Shown: positions 12,770 through 25,130 of the stretch, piece by piece
How positions within the stretch are numbered: the first letter of the stretch is position 1
Layout: every line of letters begins with the position of its first letter
NCBI GenBank assembly: GCA_018881555.1
Contig: JACAXG010000112.1
Coordinates: 806,001-870,000, forward strand
Source of the DNA: Amblyornis subalaris
Taxonomy: Eukaryota > Chordata > Aves > Passeriformes > Ptilonorhynchidae
Length of the DNA stretch: 64,000 bases
Direction of reading: 5' to 3'
The notes under the pieces: generated by a model
The model's database searches: none
What the model was told of the DNA's origin: nothing
Seen by the model: only the letters and a program-made list of their open reading frames with translations
Program-made: the position numbers and the translations under genes

Positions 12770-13235
12770 CTAGAAGGTTATCCAGCCTTCAGGTGTATAC
12801 AGGTATGGATGGCCAGTAGTACCAGGGAAGTGATTGTCACCCTGTATTAGGTACCGGTGAGGTCGCAGCCTCACCAGCCTGTGTTCAGTTTTGGGGTCCT
12901 CATGACAAGAAAGACATTGGGCTGCTGGAGCATGTCCAAAGAAGGGAAATGAAATTGAGGAAGGGACTGGAGCACAAGTCTTACGAGGAGAAGATGAGGG
13001 TGCAGGTGTTGTTTAGCCTGGAGAAAAGGAGTCTCGGGGGACCTTGTTGCTCTGTACAACTACCTGAAAGGAGATTGTAGCAAGGTGGGGGTTGGTCTTT
13101 AATCCCAAGTAAAAAGTGATAGGACAAGAGGAAATGGCCTCAAGTTGTGCTGGGGAGGTTTAGATTGGATAATAGGGAAAAGTTCTTTATGGAAAGGGTG
13201 GCCAAGTATTAGAACAAGCTTCATTTAGAATAAAA
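12770..13235 (+). mobile_element. CR1 LINE internal fragment lacking its 3' tail
   Basis: The sequence follows the CR1 order of a gtgaggtcgcagcctcacc block, tttggggtcctcatgacaag, a tagcctggagaaaaggag block, then tgataggacaagagg and atggcctcaag, so it covers the region 3' of the reverse-transcriptase domain. It stops at about 13235 before the conserved terminal tcccttccaac block. CR1 copies normally lose the 5' end and keep the 3' end, so loss here is best explained by later deletion. Confidence 0.85.
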
Positions 13236-14429
13236 ATTAAATTATTTTCAAATCACAGAGACATAAGAGGGCTTAGGACATCACCACTTTGAACAGCCAA
13301 TAAATGCTGGTAACTTCAATTTTTCACCTGTAACAGTCAAAAGATGATATTATCTGTTCTTGAGCAATTTTGTTTTCCCAGACTATTTCCACTTTTTTCA
13401 GATGATAAATTGCTATTGGAGTTTTGTGTATTTTTTATGCTTATCAATGTTATCTTAGGATAACATTGTTTCTTGGTACCTAGCTGTACTTCAAAGATGC
13501 CAACTTCACTTTCCTGGTTCCCAGACCTAGTTCCCAGGCTCATAGCTCAGAAGCAGACAGTTAATTTCTCTGTTGGTATTTCTGAACAGGCATTTTCTTC
13601 TGTACAGTATTCTTTCCCTTCTAACATTTATGGCTACTTACATCAGCATCTTCACCCATCAACACATGTTCCCTAAATCTTTCAAGGAAGCTTTGTGGTA
13701 AAGCTGACCTTTTCAGCATTGCATGAAGATTAGAAGATTAATTGAAAGAGAAAATTAAGTATCATATAATTGATAATACTTTCTAGTCTAATGAAGACTA
13801 TGACTCCATAAAATTCTGATTGTTTTTGTAATCGTCCATCTTGATGTACATTTTAAATGGTGCACCAGGGGACCATAACAGAACCTTTTGTAAATTGTGG
13901 GTTCTTCATATCATTAATAAATCACACTCCCGTTTAGTCAACATATCTTAAATTAAAATTTTTATAAACACTTTCTTCTTTCAAAAACTAGTAGTAAATA
14001 ATGTCTAAACATTCAAGGAAGAAAATTAATAATATAGATAGATGAACATCAGTTTCAATTACTGTTCAACAGTTTTGTGAATGGCATCTGAATCTATTCT
14101 AGATTTAAAAACTAAAAGGGGTCCAGTTTTTCTCAATATCTCTCCACAACATAAAAATGTGTAGATAAATGAATCAAAAGTGGAACATTAGAGAAAATGT
14201 GTATAGTATTGTAACACTGGAGTGCTTTCAGATTCTTGAGTAAATATGTTAAAATCTGAATTTGGATATGGTGGCTAATTTATTTGAGAATAAAACAATC
14301 TATTTTTAAGTTCATTTGATCACGAGTTTAACAGTGTTTTATTAAAATTCAAAACAAATTCAAGGAGTTTATCTATAGCATTCTACAGTTCTGGAATAAA
14401 CACCTAGTGTTCTCTTATTCACCAAGTAT
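13236..14429. other. AT-rich intergenic DNA, no gene seen
   Basis: No repeat or gene recognised between two CR1 fragments. Confidence 0.6.
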
Positions 14430-14706
14430 GTCATCTCATCATGGAAAACTGTCAGGTTTATCAAGCAGGGCATGCCCTTGGCAAATTCATGCTAATTGTT
14501 CCACAAACTCCTAATTTTCTTCCTGTGCCTAGACATATCTACGAGACAAATTCCTCAAAAATCTTCCTAGGACTGATGGTATGCTGACTGGCCTGCAGTT
14601 CCCTGTATCCTCTTTCTTGCTTTTTCTGAAGATGAGGGTAATATTTGCCTGACTATATCCCTCTCTTGACTATTTCCTGTAAGATCTTTCTCCATTTACA
14701 GAACGT
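14430..14706 (-). mobile_element. CR1 LINE internal (reverse-transcriptase region) fragment
   Basis: Read on the minus strand this matches the CR1 stretch encoding the N-terminal reverse-transcriptase region (a tcttcagaaaaagcaagaaag block, then ccagtcagcataccatcag-like order). Words visible on the plus strand include actgtcaggtttatcaagc and tgactggcctgcagttccc. It has neither the CR1 5' end nor the 3' tail and is clearly old. Confidence 0.72.
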
Positions 14707-16016
14707 ACTTAGACAATTCTTGAAATAAATATAAAATGCATGTGGCCTAAAATCAGTACAGATCTGATCTCATTTACACAGAGATTTGAAGCTATTTCAA
14801 TCTGTTTTATACCTTTGCGCTTAGAGAATCCTATCATGCTGATTAAAATTATTAGAATATGAAAACAAAAATTACTGTGCTTGATCAGAAATAATTTAGT
14901 ACCTTGATATCTTGGATTTATGTCATATCAAATAGCTATGTTGATAGTGTTAGCTGTTAATTTTATTTGAGAACACATGCTTGATGAGAAAAGCAAGATA
15001 CATTTAAACATATTCAACAGGAAAAAAAAACAGGGAGGTTTAAATATTTAAAGATTGTGGACAGACTGTAATAAAGTGTAAGATTATAGCATAGAAGGAC
15101 AGAAAGAAAACACTGTAATTTATTTGTGTTACCATAATAGTGTTGATTGCATTACTATCAGCTTTCCTTTCTACGCTAGAAAATTGAGCAGCATAGTTAT
15201 TCAGTGTGAGAAAATCTCAGTCAAGAGAATTGTCTATCTTTAATCACTCTTTCACTCACTCTTCTAGTGGTCATTAGCATGCATTGTCCCTCTGAGACTC
15301 ACAATGAGAAAGATCCACTGGGAGCATTTGCCAGTGAATTGGCTGGCAAGCTGAGTTAAAGACCCCATATTGCCATCAATGCCTGTATGAGAAGGTCATG
15401 AAGTGCTCTACATCTCATTCCATTATGAAACACAGGCACGAATTTATGCCTTTATTACCACATATAGAAGAAAAAAAAACAACCAAATTCCACAACAGAT
15501 GGTCCTCTAATAGCCAACCAAAGGAAAAACCCAGAGACATACTTCTGTTTTTCACAGTACACTTTTGGTTTAGAATATTTTCTATTTTACATCTGTTCAA
15601 ACACTGGCACGCAACTAAAATTTGCTCTTGCGACACAAATAGTACAGTAAACCATCTACTCAAAAAGTAATTATCAGAGTGATTGTTTCCATGCCACAAA
15701 TCCTTGATAAATAAGTGACTTAGAAGACAATGGTGATTACACATTTATCACTCACACACTGTTATAAATCAGAGACAGATTTGTTTCACATAAGGAAATA
15801 TGTGCTGTTTTAGACTGAGAGCCAAGTGTAGAACTCTTATCTACACAACTTTAGAAAAATAGCAGTGATATATATGGTATATTCCAGATAAAAATTGAGG
15901 TAAATCTTTTCAGGGAGTTTACAACAACACAGCAAAATTAAGTTATGGGACTTGTTTGTTTGTTTCGGCTTGTTAGTGATGATTCGTTTAACCCCAAATC
16001 AAAAGTCTACTAATAT
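14707..16016. other. AT-rich intergenic DNA, no gene seen
   Basis: Opposed open frames of 90 and 109 codons at 15398-15744 overlap on the two strands and show no recognisable domain, so I do not call them genes. No other structure found. Confidence 0.6.
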
Positions 16017-16022
16017 AAAGGT

Positions 16023-16582
16023 TAATGGCTTTAGGGTGCTGTTTCTCCTGAGGCAAATTCCCTTTGTGGTTTTTTCCCAAAACCTCCTTTGAGAAGAAGC
16101 CGTTCTGTGGGTGCAAATTCACCAAACCATCGAGGAATATCGCCCGTGCAGTTATTAGCACTGAGAAATACTCACACCCAGCGCAGCCTAGCCACAAGTC
16201 CAGAAATAAAGAGGCAGGAAGGCCCTTAACGCGCTACGTTCCACAGTCCAGAGAGTTTATTCCAATNCAGCTGCAAAGGGGGCAGGAGGCGAAGAGGCCC
16301 AAACAATCATGAGACCTGGTTTTTAAACCCGCGAGCTGGGGGGGGGGCCCGCAACCAATCACCACGGCTTAGGGGAGGGAAGAAGGCAGGCAGAAACTAC
16401 CACAACCAATTACTAAGGAGGGAGGGCGGAGAGAACCATGGACCAATCAGACAAGCCAACTTCTCAGAAAGCAGGCAGGAGGGATTTTGTTTCACCATAT
16501 TTTTTCCCACCAGTATATTTTTCCTCTNTCANGGTCTTTCAGCTCCTCAATCCTCCCAGCTTTTATTTTAGGGGACCCGACA
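16023..16582 (-). mobile_element. ERVK-type solo LTR with 6-bp target duplication
   Basis: A 560-bp LTR is flanked by identical 6-bp repeats aaaggt (16017-16022 and 16583-16588). Read on the minus strand it starts TGTCGGG and ends CCATTA, so the last two bases are TA instead of the canonical CA, probably a point mutation. The minus-strand poly(A) signal (tttatt at 16256-16261) and a TATA-like box (ttttaaa near 16321) set the orientation. Three CCAAT boxes in inverted orientation relative to the LTR (16355-16359, 16406-16410, 16443-16447) lie upstream of the TATA box, as expected for an NF-Y-type promoter. A G run at 16339-16347 adjoins. No viral genes remain. Confidence 0.9.
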
Positions 16583-16588
16583 AAAGGT

Positions 16589-19479
16589 GGTCACTTAAAG
16601 ATTATTTTAGGACCACATTATTTTGCTTAATTTTTCTGCATCAAAATAGCAAGAATGTACTGAGTGAATTCTGTTACTTTTGAGTGTGTTGCTGCAAATA
16701 TATATTTGCATTATAGACTATCATCTATCATACATACATTTTTAATACTACGAAAAAGCTTATAATACTGCAAAAAGCTTATATNCTACTTATTCTGATC
16801 TATTTTGGGACTTTTAAGACTATCCCGGTATTATGCCCTACAGAACTTTGAAGTCAGTATAAGCCATGAAGAAATTAAAATAGGAATATATCTTATTTAA
16901 CTATCACAAAACAATGGAATTGAACAGGGGTAAAAAATTGAAAGAAATAGTCTGTCTACTCACCCAATTGCAGTATGCAAGTACTAGAGTCAAGCATTTG
17001 TCAAACCACAATTGAAAAGCCTGGAACAGTTGTTATCAGCCTTTATAAAATGTTCAAAAATCTTGGTTGTAATTTCCAAACTTTTGTCGAAGGTGACAGG
17101 CATAGAGCAGGTAATGAACCATTCCTACTGAATTAATAGCTNAAGAAGCCTTCCACAGTTCTGACACCAGTTCACAGTTTGTTAGCTTACACATTTTTGT
17201 TAGATGTCAGGATTTCACGGGATGCCAGACTGGATTTTTGAGCCTCGCTACCTCTGAAAGAGATTATAACAGGTGAATGTAAGCACTAAATTCAATACCA
17301 TCAATAAATGAACCAATTACCCATGTTTAAGTCCTATGCTTCTATTTAGCATAGAATCTCTCCAGCTTTGCAAATATCAGGTCCCAGAAAGTCACTGAGT
17401 AGATGCTGCAAGAGTAACAGATCTAGTTTTTTACCTGAGGAAACACTTTAACAATAATGCTCTGAATATATATATATGGTGAATATATAATGAATTTATG
17501 AATATATAATGTTGCACTATATATCTGCCTTATTCACTTCCTAGTCAAGGAAGCACAGCCGCTCAGAAGGCAACAGAGATATTGAAAGATGAATCTCTTT
17601 CTTTCCCTGCTTCTGGNTTCTCCTAACCTCATTAAATTTAACTGCTGGTCTGGGAGCACAATATTGATCAAATTACTCCAAGCAGCATTGTATTTTGCTT
17701 CCTCTGCCAATCTGGATTACAGTTCTGGTCACTGGAGTTCAACTTTCTAATTTAATTGATTACAAAACTGGTGAAGTTGTGGGAAAAATATTGGTACAAG
17801 TTGCAGATTGGGGGGGAACTCNCTACAAAATTTCCTCTTCAGTATATGATTCTATTTTTGAAGAGCATATGGGTAAACTGTCTCCTTCACTTTTCAGCCC
17901 AATCTCCATTGTGTTTTATGTTGTNTCTGTCTTTATGTAGAAATGGAAATACCGTGATGTACTTTGGTAGAAAAGGTGGTTTGTTCTGACAGAAGACTGT
18001 AACTGTATTTTCCTCCCTAATGACTACTGGTAAGACAGGCGAAGAGAAATCTCTTTGGTCCTAAAGGTTTTCTTAAAATGTATTTACAGGTCACACAATG
18101 CAAGAAAAATACAAATGCCAGAGGTAATATTGCCAGCCTCAAACATTTAAGAAATTGAACCAGTTCCTAGAAAATAATAAATTCAGCCTCCAGAAATAAA
18201 AAATGNGGTATGTACATGTAAATAAATAGAGAGCTTGAAACTTTTTAGTTCAAAACTCATGCTCCTTATAACAGAAGACAATCAAAACTTTAAGAAAAAT
18301 ATCAAATTTCCTGACAACTCCCAAAAAAATTGTGAGTCAGCAGACCAGTACTATNTTTTATGAAGGTTTTTTGCATTTCCTACCTGTCATATTAATAATT
18401 TCACAATCTCTAGGAAGAATGCTCAACTTTTCTACCTGGGAATGATGGAAGAATCTTGTTGTTTTCTCCACACACCCCCCCCTCCTTGTAGTTTTGCAAC
18501 ATAAAAGACCTCAAAATGACCAATCAATGACGAGTTCCACAAAAGCCCATTGTATAGACATATGTATATGTATGTATTTATATGTATAGACATGTCCAAG
18601 TATAACACAGACAATACCATGACATTATGACAGAAATGAACACTCAAGCTCTTATTATCTAATTCTTATTTAATATTTATTTTAAAAGACTATAAAAACA
18701 CANTTTAAAGATTAACAGGTTAATTAAGACAGTGAACATTTTAAAGCATCTGTTTCCACAGATGTCTGATGCCATTTCAATTCTCCAGTCATTCAGAGCA
18801 GTAGTCACGCAACTTTAGAAAATAATATTCTAAGTTTGTGTATGGTTCACTAAAAGTTTGTTTTCTCAAGACAACTCAGTTTTGCTATTTAAGTCCTATG
18901 GTGACTGGTATACCTTGAAGGACTGAACCGTGCTGTCCATATGTTGTGGAAGGTCTAATAAACTTTCATCCATATTTGAAAATACTGTTATTTGAATATT
19001 GTAATTTAAGTAAAAATCACAGAAAGAGATCTGTTAGCTAAAGCAAGTATTCTCTTGAAAAATAAACAGGAAATAAATATAAAAGTCAGCAGCAGAACCT
19101 AGTGCTTAATGATATTTTGAATTCTGCTGGTTATTGTTAACATCTAATCCTGTTTTTATTCTTTCTATTCCAGATTTTAATTCAAGTATCTTGGAAGAGG
19201 AAAACAATAGTTTCCTTAAAAAAAAAAATAAAAGTGCAAAACATAAAGTAAGAGATTTCATATTCTTTATATACTCAGCTGTTTAAGAGTTAAGCTATGT
19301 NTACAGTTGTTTGTGTTTATTCCATCAGCCAGATGAGTCCATGAGTGAATTCATCACTTCTATTAGACTTCTAAAGTTTTAAATCACTTCACGTAGAAGG
19401 ATCCTGTACATGTTTCCCTAAATGTAATTAGTATAAGAGTTAATATATTCTAGATTATTACCCTGATTCAGAAGCATGT
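16589..19479. other. AT-rich intergenic DNA, no gene seen
   Basis: The sequence is AT-rich with scattered single Ns. Minor items: a ~20-bp tandem duplication around 16748-16786 containing aaaaagcttat twice, and an AT-repeat stretch at 17467-17527. Nothing gene-like was recognised. Confidence 0.6.
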
Positions 19480-19729
19480 NNNNNNNNNNNNNNNNNNNNN
19501 NNNNNNNNNNNNNNNNNNNNNNNNNNNNNNNNNNNNNNNNNNNNNNNNNNNNNNNNNNNNNNNNNNNNNNNNNNNNNNNNNNNNNNNNNNNNNNNNNNNN
19601 NNNNNNNNNNNNNNNNNNNNNNNNNNNNNNNNNNNNNNNNNNNNNNNNNNNNNNNNNNNNNNNNNNNNNNNNNNNNNNNNNNNNNNNNNNNNNNNNNNNN
19701 NNNNNNNNNNNNNNNNNNNNNNNNNNNNN
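19480..19729. other. Assembly gap (250 Ns)
   Basis: An uninterrupted run of 250 unknown bases. It directly abuts a tandem repeat array, which probably caused the assembly break. True gap size is unknown. Confidence 0.98.
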
Positions 19730-20245
19730 CAGGGCACCAGCATTGCTACCTCTACTCCGTTCTGATGGCAGCCACCCATGGAGATTGGAAAATCACCTGC
19801 AGTGCCAAAATCCTATTAGGATTAGGGTTAGGGTNCAGAGAGCCACAGAACCTACAGTTCCAGGGACATTGGTTCTGGAAAAAACAAGCCAAGAGNGTTA
19901 TGACAAGGCACCAATATGGCTGCCTTAACACTACTCCAATCCGGGCCACCCATGGTGATGAGAACCTCAGATGCAGCACTAAAATGCTGTTTGGCTTTTC
20001 ATTAGGGTTCAGAGATCCAGAAATTCCACTGGGTCTGAAAAAATCATGCCAAGGAGATAATGGCAGGATACCAACAATGCTGCATTCACATTTTTCCAGT
20101 CTGGGCCACCCATTGACATGGGNACCTCAGCCACAGTGTCATCATTCCATTAGGGTTAGGGTTAAATTTAGGGTTCAGAGAGTCACAGAGCCCACACCTG
20201 CAGGGACAGTGGNACTGGAATAGCATACTAGGGAGATCATATTTA
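19730..20245. repeat. Tandem repeat (~170-bp period) with telomere-like hexamers
   Basis: About three diverged units are visible. The word cagag following the hexamer block recurs at 19836, 20010 and 20176 (spacings 174 and 166), and the ccagcattgct / ccaatatggct / ccaacaatgct words recur at 19737, 19911 and 20071. Each unit contains TTAGGG-type DNA: attagggttagggt at 19821-19834, attagggtt at 20001-20009, and ttagggttagggtt near 20150-20163 with another at 20169. Other shared words are gggccaccca and a tctgg-aaaa block. The array enters the gap on its left, so the full length is unknown. I do not recognise the family. Open frames across it are not genes. Confidence 0.85.
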
Positions 20246-22884
20246 GGTTTTAAATTTTTCAGATTTTTTTCTGTATTAACTAGCTTGCGTACTTTTGAAA
20301 ATATTTTCTACTGAAGTGCTTTTGTTCACAACAGCTGATATTTTTGCTATTAAGGGTCTTTAAGAATGATCTGTTACCCACTTAGACAAAGACCTCTGGT
20401 GATGATGCAGCTGAAATTCATGAAGCAGTAAAGAAGCTGTATGACCTCTCAGAGCAGTGATCCACACTCACTACACTAACCGTGCAGAANAGATATTTTA
20501 CTTTACTAGAGCTAGAGAGGGTTTCACTTTTCTCAATCTGGAGATAACACAGCCTCTCTCCTTTGCAGAAAGACACTTTGATCATGATTATCTTGCTGCA
20601 ATACCTAATGTTAAATAGGACTCAACTTCTTAACATTCTCTCTTATTTTCATGCAGGATTGCATTGGCAATATCTTTAGAAAGATTTTTTTTTTATATTT
20701 ATTTCCAATAGAAAATTAATAGCAGGGAAAACAAAGAACATCCAATAACATAATTGGAAAGAAAAATCCATAAGTTATTACTATGTTTTTAACAACCCAT
20801 GGATTTTTTTTTTGTCTGTGATTCAAGAAAGATATCAATCATCACAGAGATTCGAGTGTAACAGAAGATTCAGTTTATTTCACAGCTATTTTCAAATGAA
20901 CCCTCAGCTTCTAATTCTCTTTAATCTATTACCCTTTGGCCTCAACATTTCTCTACCTTTTATCTTCTCCTTCTTGTATATATTTCTGAAAAGCTAAGAA
21001 AAGATTCCCCCAAAAACCTATGGAATACCTGATTAAACAGTTTACAAGTATAACAGGTTTTTTTTTACATTTGACCACAAAATGCTGCATCTCCACGATA
21101 CATTTTCACACTTATTACTAAGAATCATCATTTGAAGGTTACAGTGGGGAACTAAGGGTTATTTTTTCAAAGACAAATACATGAGATTCATAATGTGACT
21201 CAGGTGTACGGCAAATGCAGTAAGCCATACTGCTGCTAAACAGCAAGACTTCAAATAAACATTGCTCATGAAGTGTATTCAATCCATTTAAAATATTGTT
21301 TGCATGTATTGTAATCTGTAAATAAAATTAAATAAGACAATGTTCATTTGAGCATTGAATTTGGTCCTAGGTTAATAGAAAATCAATAATAAAATCAGTA
21401 TGCCGGTCCATCGATTGCCAGTCTGAAATAGTAAATTTAAAAACCACAACAATTCTTTGCACTTGAAACTATAGATACTCTTCTTTCCTTATCATAAAAG
21501 AAATTGAGCCAAACAACTCTTTCTTTCTTCTTTAAACAAATCTATAATATATTTAAATATGTATCTTGAAAGTAGTTTAAGAGTTTTCTGCACAACATTT
21601 TTTGCCCATTTCAATANATATTGAAACCAAAAATATGAAGACTATCTTGTTTCTTCTTAGTCATCCTGATATCTTATCTTAGATTTTATATTTAAAAAAT
21701 AATAATTTAGTAATATAACATATTTCAAGATGGAAGGGTAATATATATCACATAAAATTAGGGTGGCCTACAGAATGTAACTAGTTTGAATAAAATAACT
21801 TGAATTACATATGTCAGAAAACTTTACAACAAAACCTCAGATTTTGGAAAGAGTATCAGTAAGTAAGGACAAAATACAGGAGAAATATAATAAATTTTGA
21901 ACTATTCAAACCTGCTTAATGAAATATGTATGTTCTAAGTTCACAGTAATGAATATTTATTGCAGGTATATATTTATACTTTCTTCTCTGGTCCTCCTGA
22001 AAATCTGCACCCTGTAAAATTTCAGATGTATAAAATTTCAATCAAAAAGATTTTTTATAATGTTAAANATGGCTTTTAAGACCTAGAACAAAGACATTTT
22101 ATCAACAACTGTAAACCATTTACTTCTGAATATAGTACTAGGTACTANCTAAGATATTTTCATGTTAAAAATAATAAAAATATAAACCAAACAAAAGGAA
22201 GTTTATTTTTTTATTACCTCTGTAAAAGCCTCATGGATACAGTCATTAGAAAAGTAGAAAATTGCCCATCCAATCCCATGTGCCATTCTTCTTCTACTGA
22301 CCTTTGGAATTTTTTATTGCTACCCATCAATTCTGAGTGCCCTCCAAGTAAGAACAATCATTACTGNAAAATCTGTAGCAGGCTTTGTACTCATCCGTCT
22401 CCCACAGCACAGCCTATTTCTGTCTCACAGACCACATAAGACCGAGCCTTAACTCCAGTTCTGGTGAGTGATGGGGAATATTTTATAACATTACCAAGGG
22501 AAAAAAAAAGTCTACTCTATAGTGAGCAGTTTCACATGATGGATTGCATGTTATCTTAAATTTGCATTACATATTAGGAAAGATCAATAGTAAAGAAACA
22601 GTATAGAAGGATAAAGTTAGTGAGATGCTACAAAATGTCCCTTGCTGTCTGTACTAATGTATGCAAAACATTCCATTTTATTCTGAAAATGTGTTAAGGA
22701 AACAAGTCATCTTATATACTTCTCTGCTTAATCAGAACACAGTTGATCAAACCCCATCTCTGGAAAGGGTAGAAGAGAGACACAATACTGAAAAAAAGCA
22801 CTGAATCTCAAAATAATGATTCTAAACTTGAGATTTTAAGTTCCTCTTTTATCTGTATTAAGGAAAACTTCCTTGTCTGACTAT
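20246..22884. other. AT-rich intergenic DNA, no gene established
   Basis: Mostly AT-rich sequence. A short exon-like frame at 20382-20459 is discussed among the findings but not called. No repeat family was recognised. Confidence 0.55.
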
Positions 22885-23790
22885 CCATGAGTCACTCTGG
22901 CAGTCACACCCGCACCACACGCACTAGGGCTGCAGCCTCTCTGCAGCAGAGTGACTCTAGTGAGTCCCGCTTGACTCCCTACACACGCCAATACTCCCGG
23001 CAGTCAGGCAATAAGGCTGACGGACAGCGCCACAGTTCCTCACCTGCTCGACCTCACGTTTCGCATGGCAGACTCTCAGATGTCCAGATCTTTCAGACAA
23101 TTTAATTTAGTGCAATAACTAAATAACAAAATAGGATCTCGTGCTGGTGCCTCTGAGGAGGGGCTCCGAACAAAGGAAACCCTGGGCTTTCCTACTCCCA
23201 CGGTCTCAGCATGTGAAAGCCTGGGGTCATGGGCTTCTGCAGTGTCTCTGAGTGTCTGGTCCCCTCTCTGGGCCACAGGTCTCTGTGCCCTTTGTTCTGC
23301 AAAGGATCGGCAGTTCATGGGCTCTTGCCTGGGGCTCCAACACCCAGAGCTCAACCTGCAGCTTGAATGGCAGCTGCACCCAAGCTACTGGCACTGAACG
23401 TAGTCCTCAACAATTGGTCAGAGCCGTGCAGGCTGCAGCATCTCTATTCCTTTCCAGTTTCCTGTGGGGCTCCTCCCACCCTGCCCAAAGCCCAGGACCC
23501 CATGTCACGACNCGGGGCTGTCATCCCCTACCTTAGCTATACCACAGCAGGGTTGGTCTCCAGCTCCCACAGCCTTGCCCTGTCTGGCCATGGCCCTGCT
23601 GGGCCAGACTTTCTGCCTTGGCCCCAGAGAGGTGCCTGATTTCTGGGATTGGGGCTGCCGTGTTGCCCCTCAGCTGCTCTGCTCCTCATNATTAGTGGGA
23701 CAGGCCCTGGCTGCCAGGTTCTCTTCTGACAGGCTCCCTGGAGTACCCTTGACGAGTTTACAGAGAACTGTCAGCCATGCTGAACCCAGA
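22885..23790. repeat. GC-rich dispersed repeat block, probably LTR-derived
   Basis: This ~900-bp block is far richer in G+C than its surroundings and shares words with two other blocks in the window. The 23483-23635 part (caggaccccatgtca, tcatcccct, tctccagctccc, gccatggccctgc) corresponds in the same order to 52980-53100. The caggaccccat part also matches the end of the 25830-26965 block. An AT-rich core at 23097-23135 containing aataacaaaatagga resembles a sequence at 24821-24836, which could be an LTR R region. Edges are approximate and no target duplication was found. Open frames here (up to 110 codons) are not credible genes. Confidence 0.5.
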
Positions 23791-24659
23791 TATTAACTCT
23801 GGATTTGCTATGTTTAGTCCATACTAAAGTTTCTTCATTTGTACTTTTCATTAGCCATGTGGGATCTGATGGATATGACATGCAGGGAAATACTACAGTC
23901 AAGAAGAGAGAAGAGGATACTTATTTAGAAACTCGGGATATTGAAAAATGTACTTTACTAGTCAAAACTACACAGTTTATACATGGGAATGTTTGAAGTT
24001 TCAGATTAAATTAGTGAATCAGAGTCTAGTAACACTGACAAATGATTGGCCAAGCACTGCAGCTTCTCTTGGTGTGCTCACTTCTATGTGCACAAAGGTG
24101 TGCTGACTGCTAGCATGAGAAAACTTCTTTGGCACTTGAGTTGCTTGCATATGTCATTTAAACAAATGCTTGTATCTTCCTTGTTTTACTAGTTTTCAAA
24201 CTTTTGTTGACAGTNTCAGAGCTTATCTTGTCTGAATATGCAGCTCCTCTAACTTTAGAGCAGACTGTCAGAAATGGATCCCTTCAAGGGAGCTGTTGTA
24301 TGCTGCTGGATTTTGAGCTGTGGGGATATTTCCTTCCCATGGCCCTGGCACTGAAAATTGTGCACGGTCAGATCCAGGGTGTTCCTTCCATCTCAGTGGG
24401 ATGGATGTGGCTGCTGCTGTTCCTGTTGGCCGGCCTGGGCAATAGTAAGACTGAACATGGATTCCAGAGATACAGCTGGAGAGGTACATGCATGCATACA
24501 CATGCAAACTCCCCACCAGCTTGTCTGGCCACAAAAATCAACACAGACAGAAAGCAGTGTTGTNGTAGGACCCACATAAATACCTTGAGCTCTCCTATAC
24601 ATGAGCAAANCTACCCAGTGCTGCCATTATTTCTGCTAGTCAAGTTTCAAGTTTACCAG

Positions 24660-25130
24660 TGTAAACACATATACCTACATATACCTACCTAAAGGAAAAT
24701 ACACTCCAGACTCTACAGCTGCAGGCATCCTTGAGTATTCCCTGTGAACTCTGGCCCCTTTTCCAGGTGCTAGCCTCTAGGTACATACACACAGAGTGAA
24801 ACTGTACAGAAAATAGTGAAGAACATGATTTAATAACAAGATAGGACAGACTGCAGTGATCAGGTACAGGGCTAAGTCAGACAATGTGCTGCTCAGCAGC
24901 TTGTTTACTTACAACTACCCCCTTCTATTCCCCTCTTCTCTCTGTTTTTTATACTTGTACTTCTCTGAACCACTTTGATCCTTTCTTTTCTTCAGCCCTT
25001 TCTCCTCTGAAGAAATCTATCACCAATTACAAATTTTTCCAATTTGTCCCAGTTTAGCTAAATTCATAACCAAATTTGATATTTCTGATAGCCTTCCTGT
25101 GCCTAATCCTTACAGGAAGCCTTCATTATA
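24660..25130 (-). mobile_element. Possible LTR remnant
   Basis: On the minus strand there is a TATA-like box (rc of ttttttatacttg near 24944-24957), followed after ~110 bases by a variant poly(A) signal (attaaa, rc of tttaat at 24821-24826). A gggg/cccct-rich block lies between. The order fits an LTR, but no terminal repeats or target duplications were found and the ends are guesses. Confidence 0.3.

Noticed and set aside
15398..15744. Opposed frames of 90 and 109 codons
   Set aside because: Mutually overlapping on opposite strands, no domain, no start or splice context.
19822..20175. True interstitial telomere
   Set aside because: Only one to two hexamers occur at each site, always in the same place of a ~170-bp unit, so they belong to the satellite and not to an array of telomere repeats.
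19476..20223. 150- and 152-codon frames across the gap and satellite
   Set aside because: One frame is mostly unknown bases and both follow the tandem repeat; they are not genes.
24204..24692. 162-codon frame containing a signal-peptide-like segment (M-W-L-L-L-F-L-L-A-G-L-G from 24404)
   Set aside because: No domain follows the hydrophobic stretch, the donor site after it is poor, several other frames overlap, and ambiguous bases interrupt it. It may be chance in a GC-rich repeat neighbourhood.
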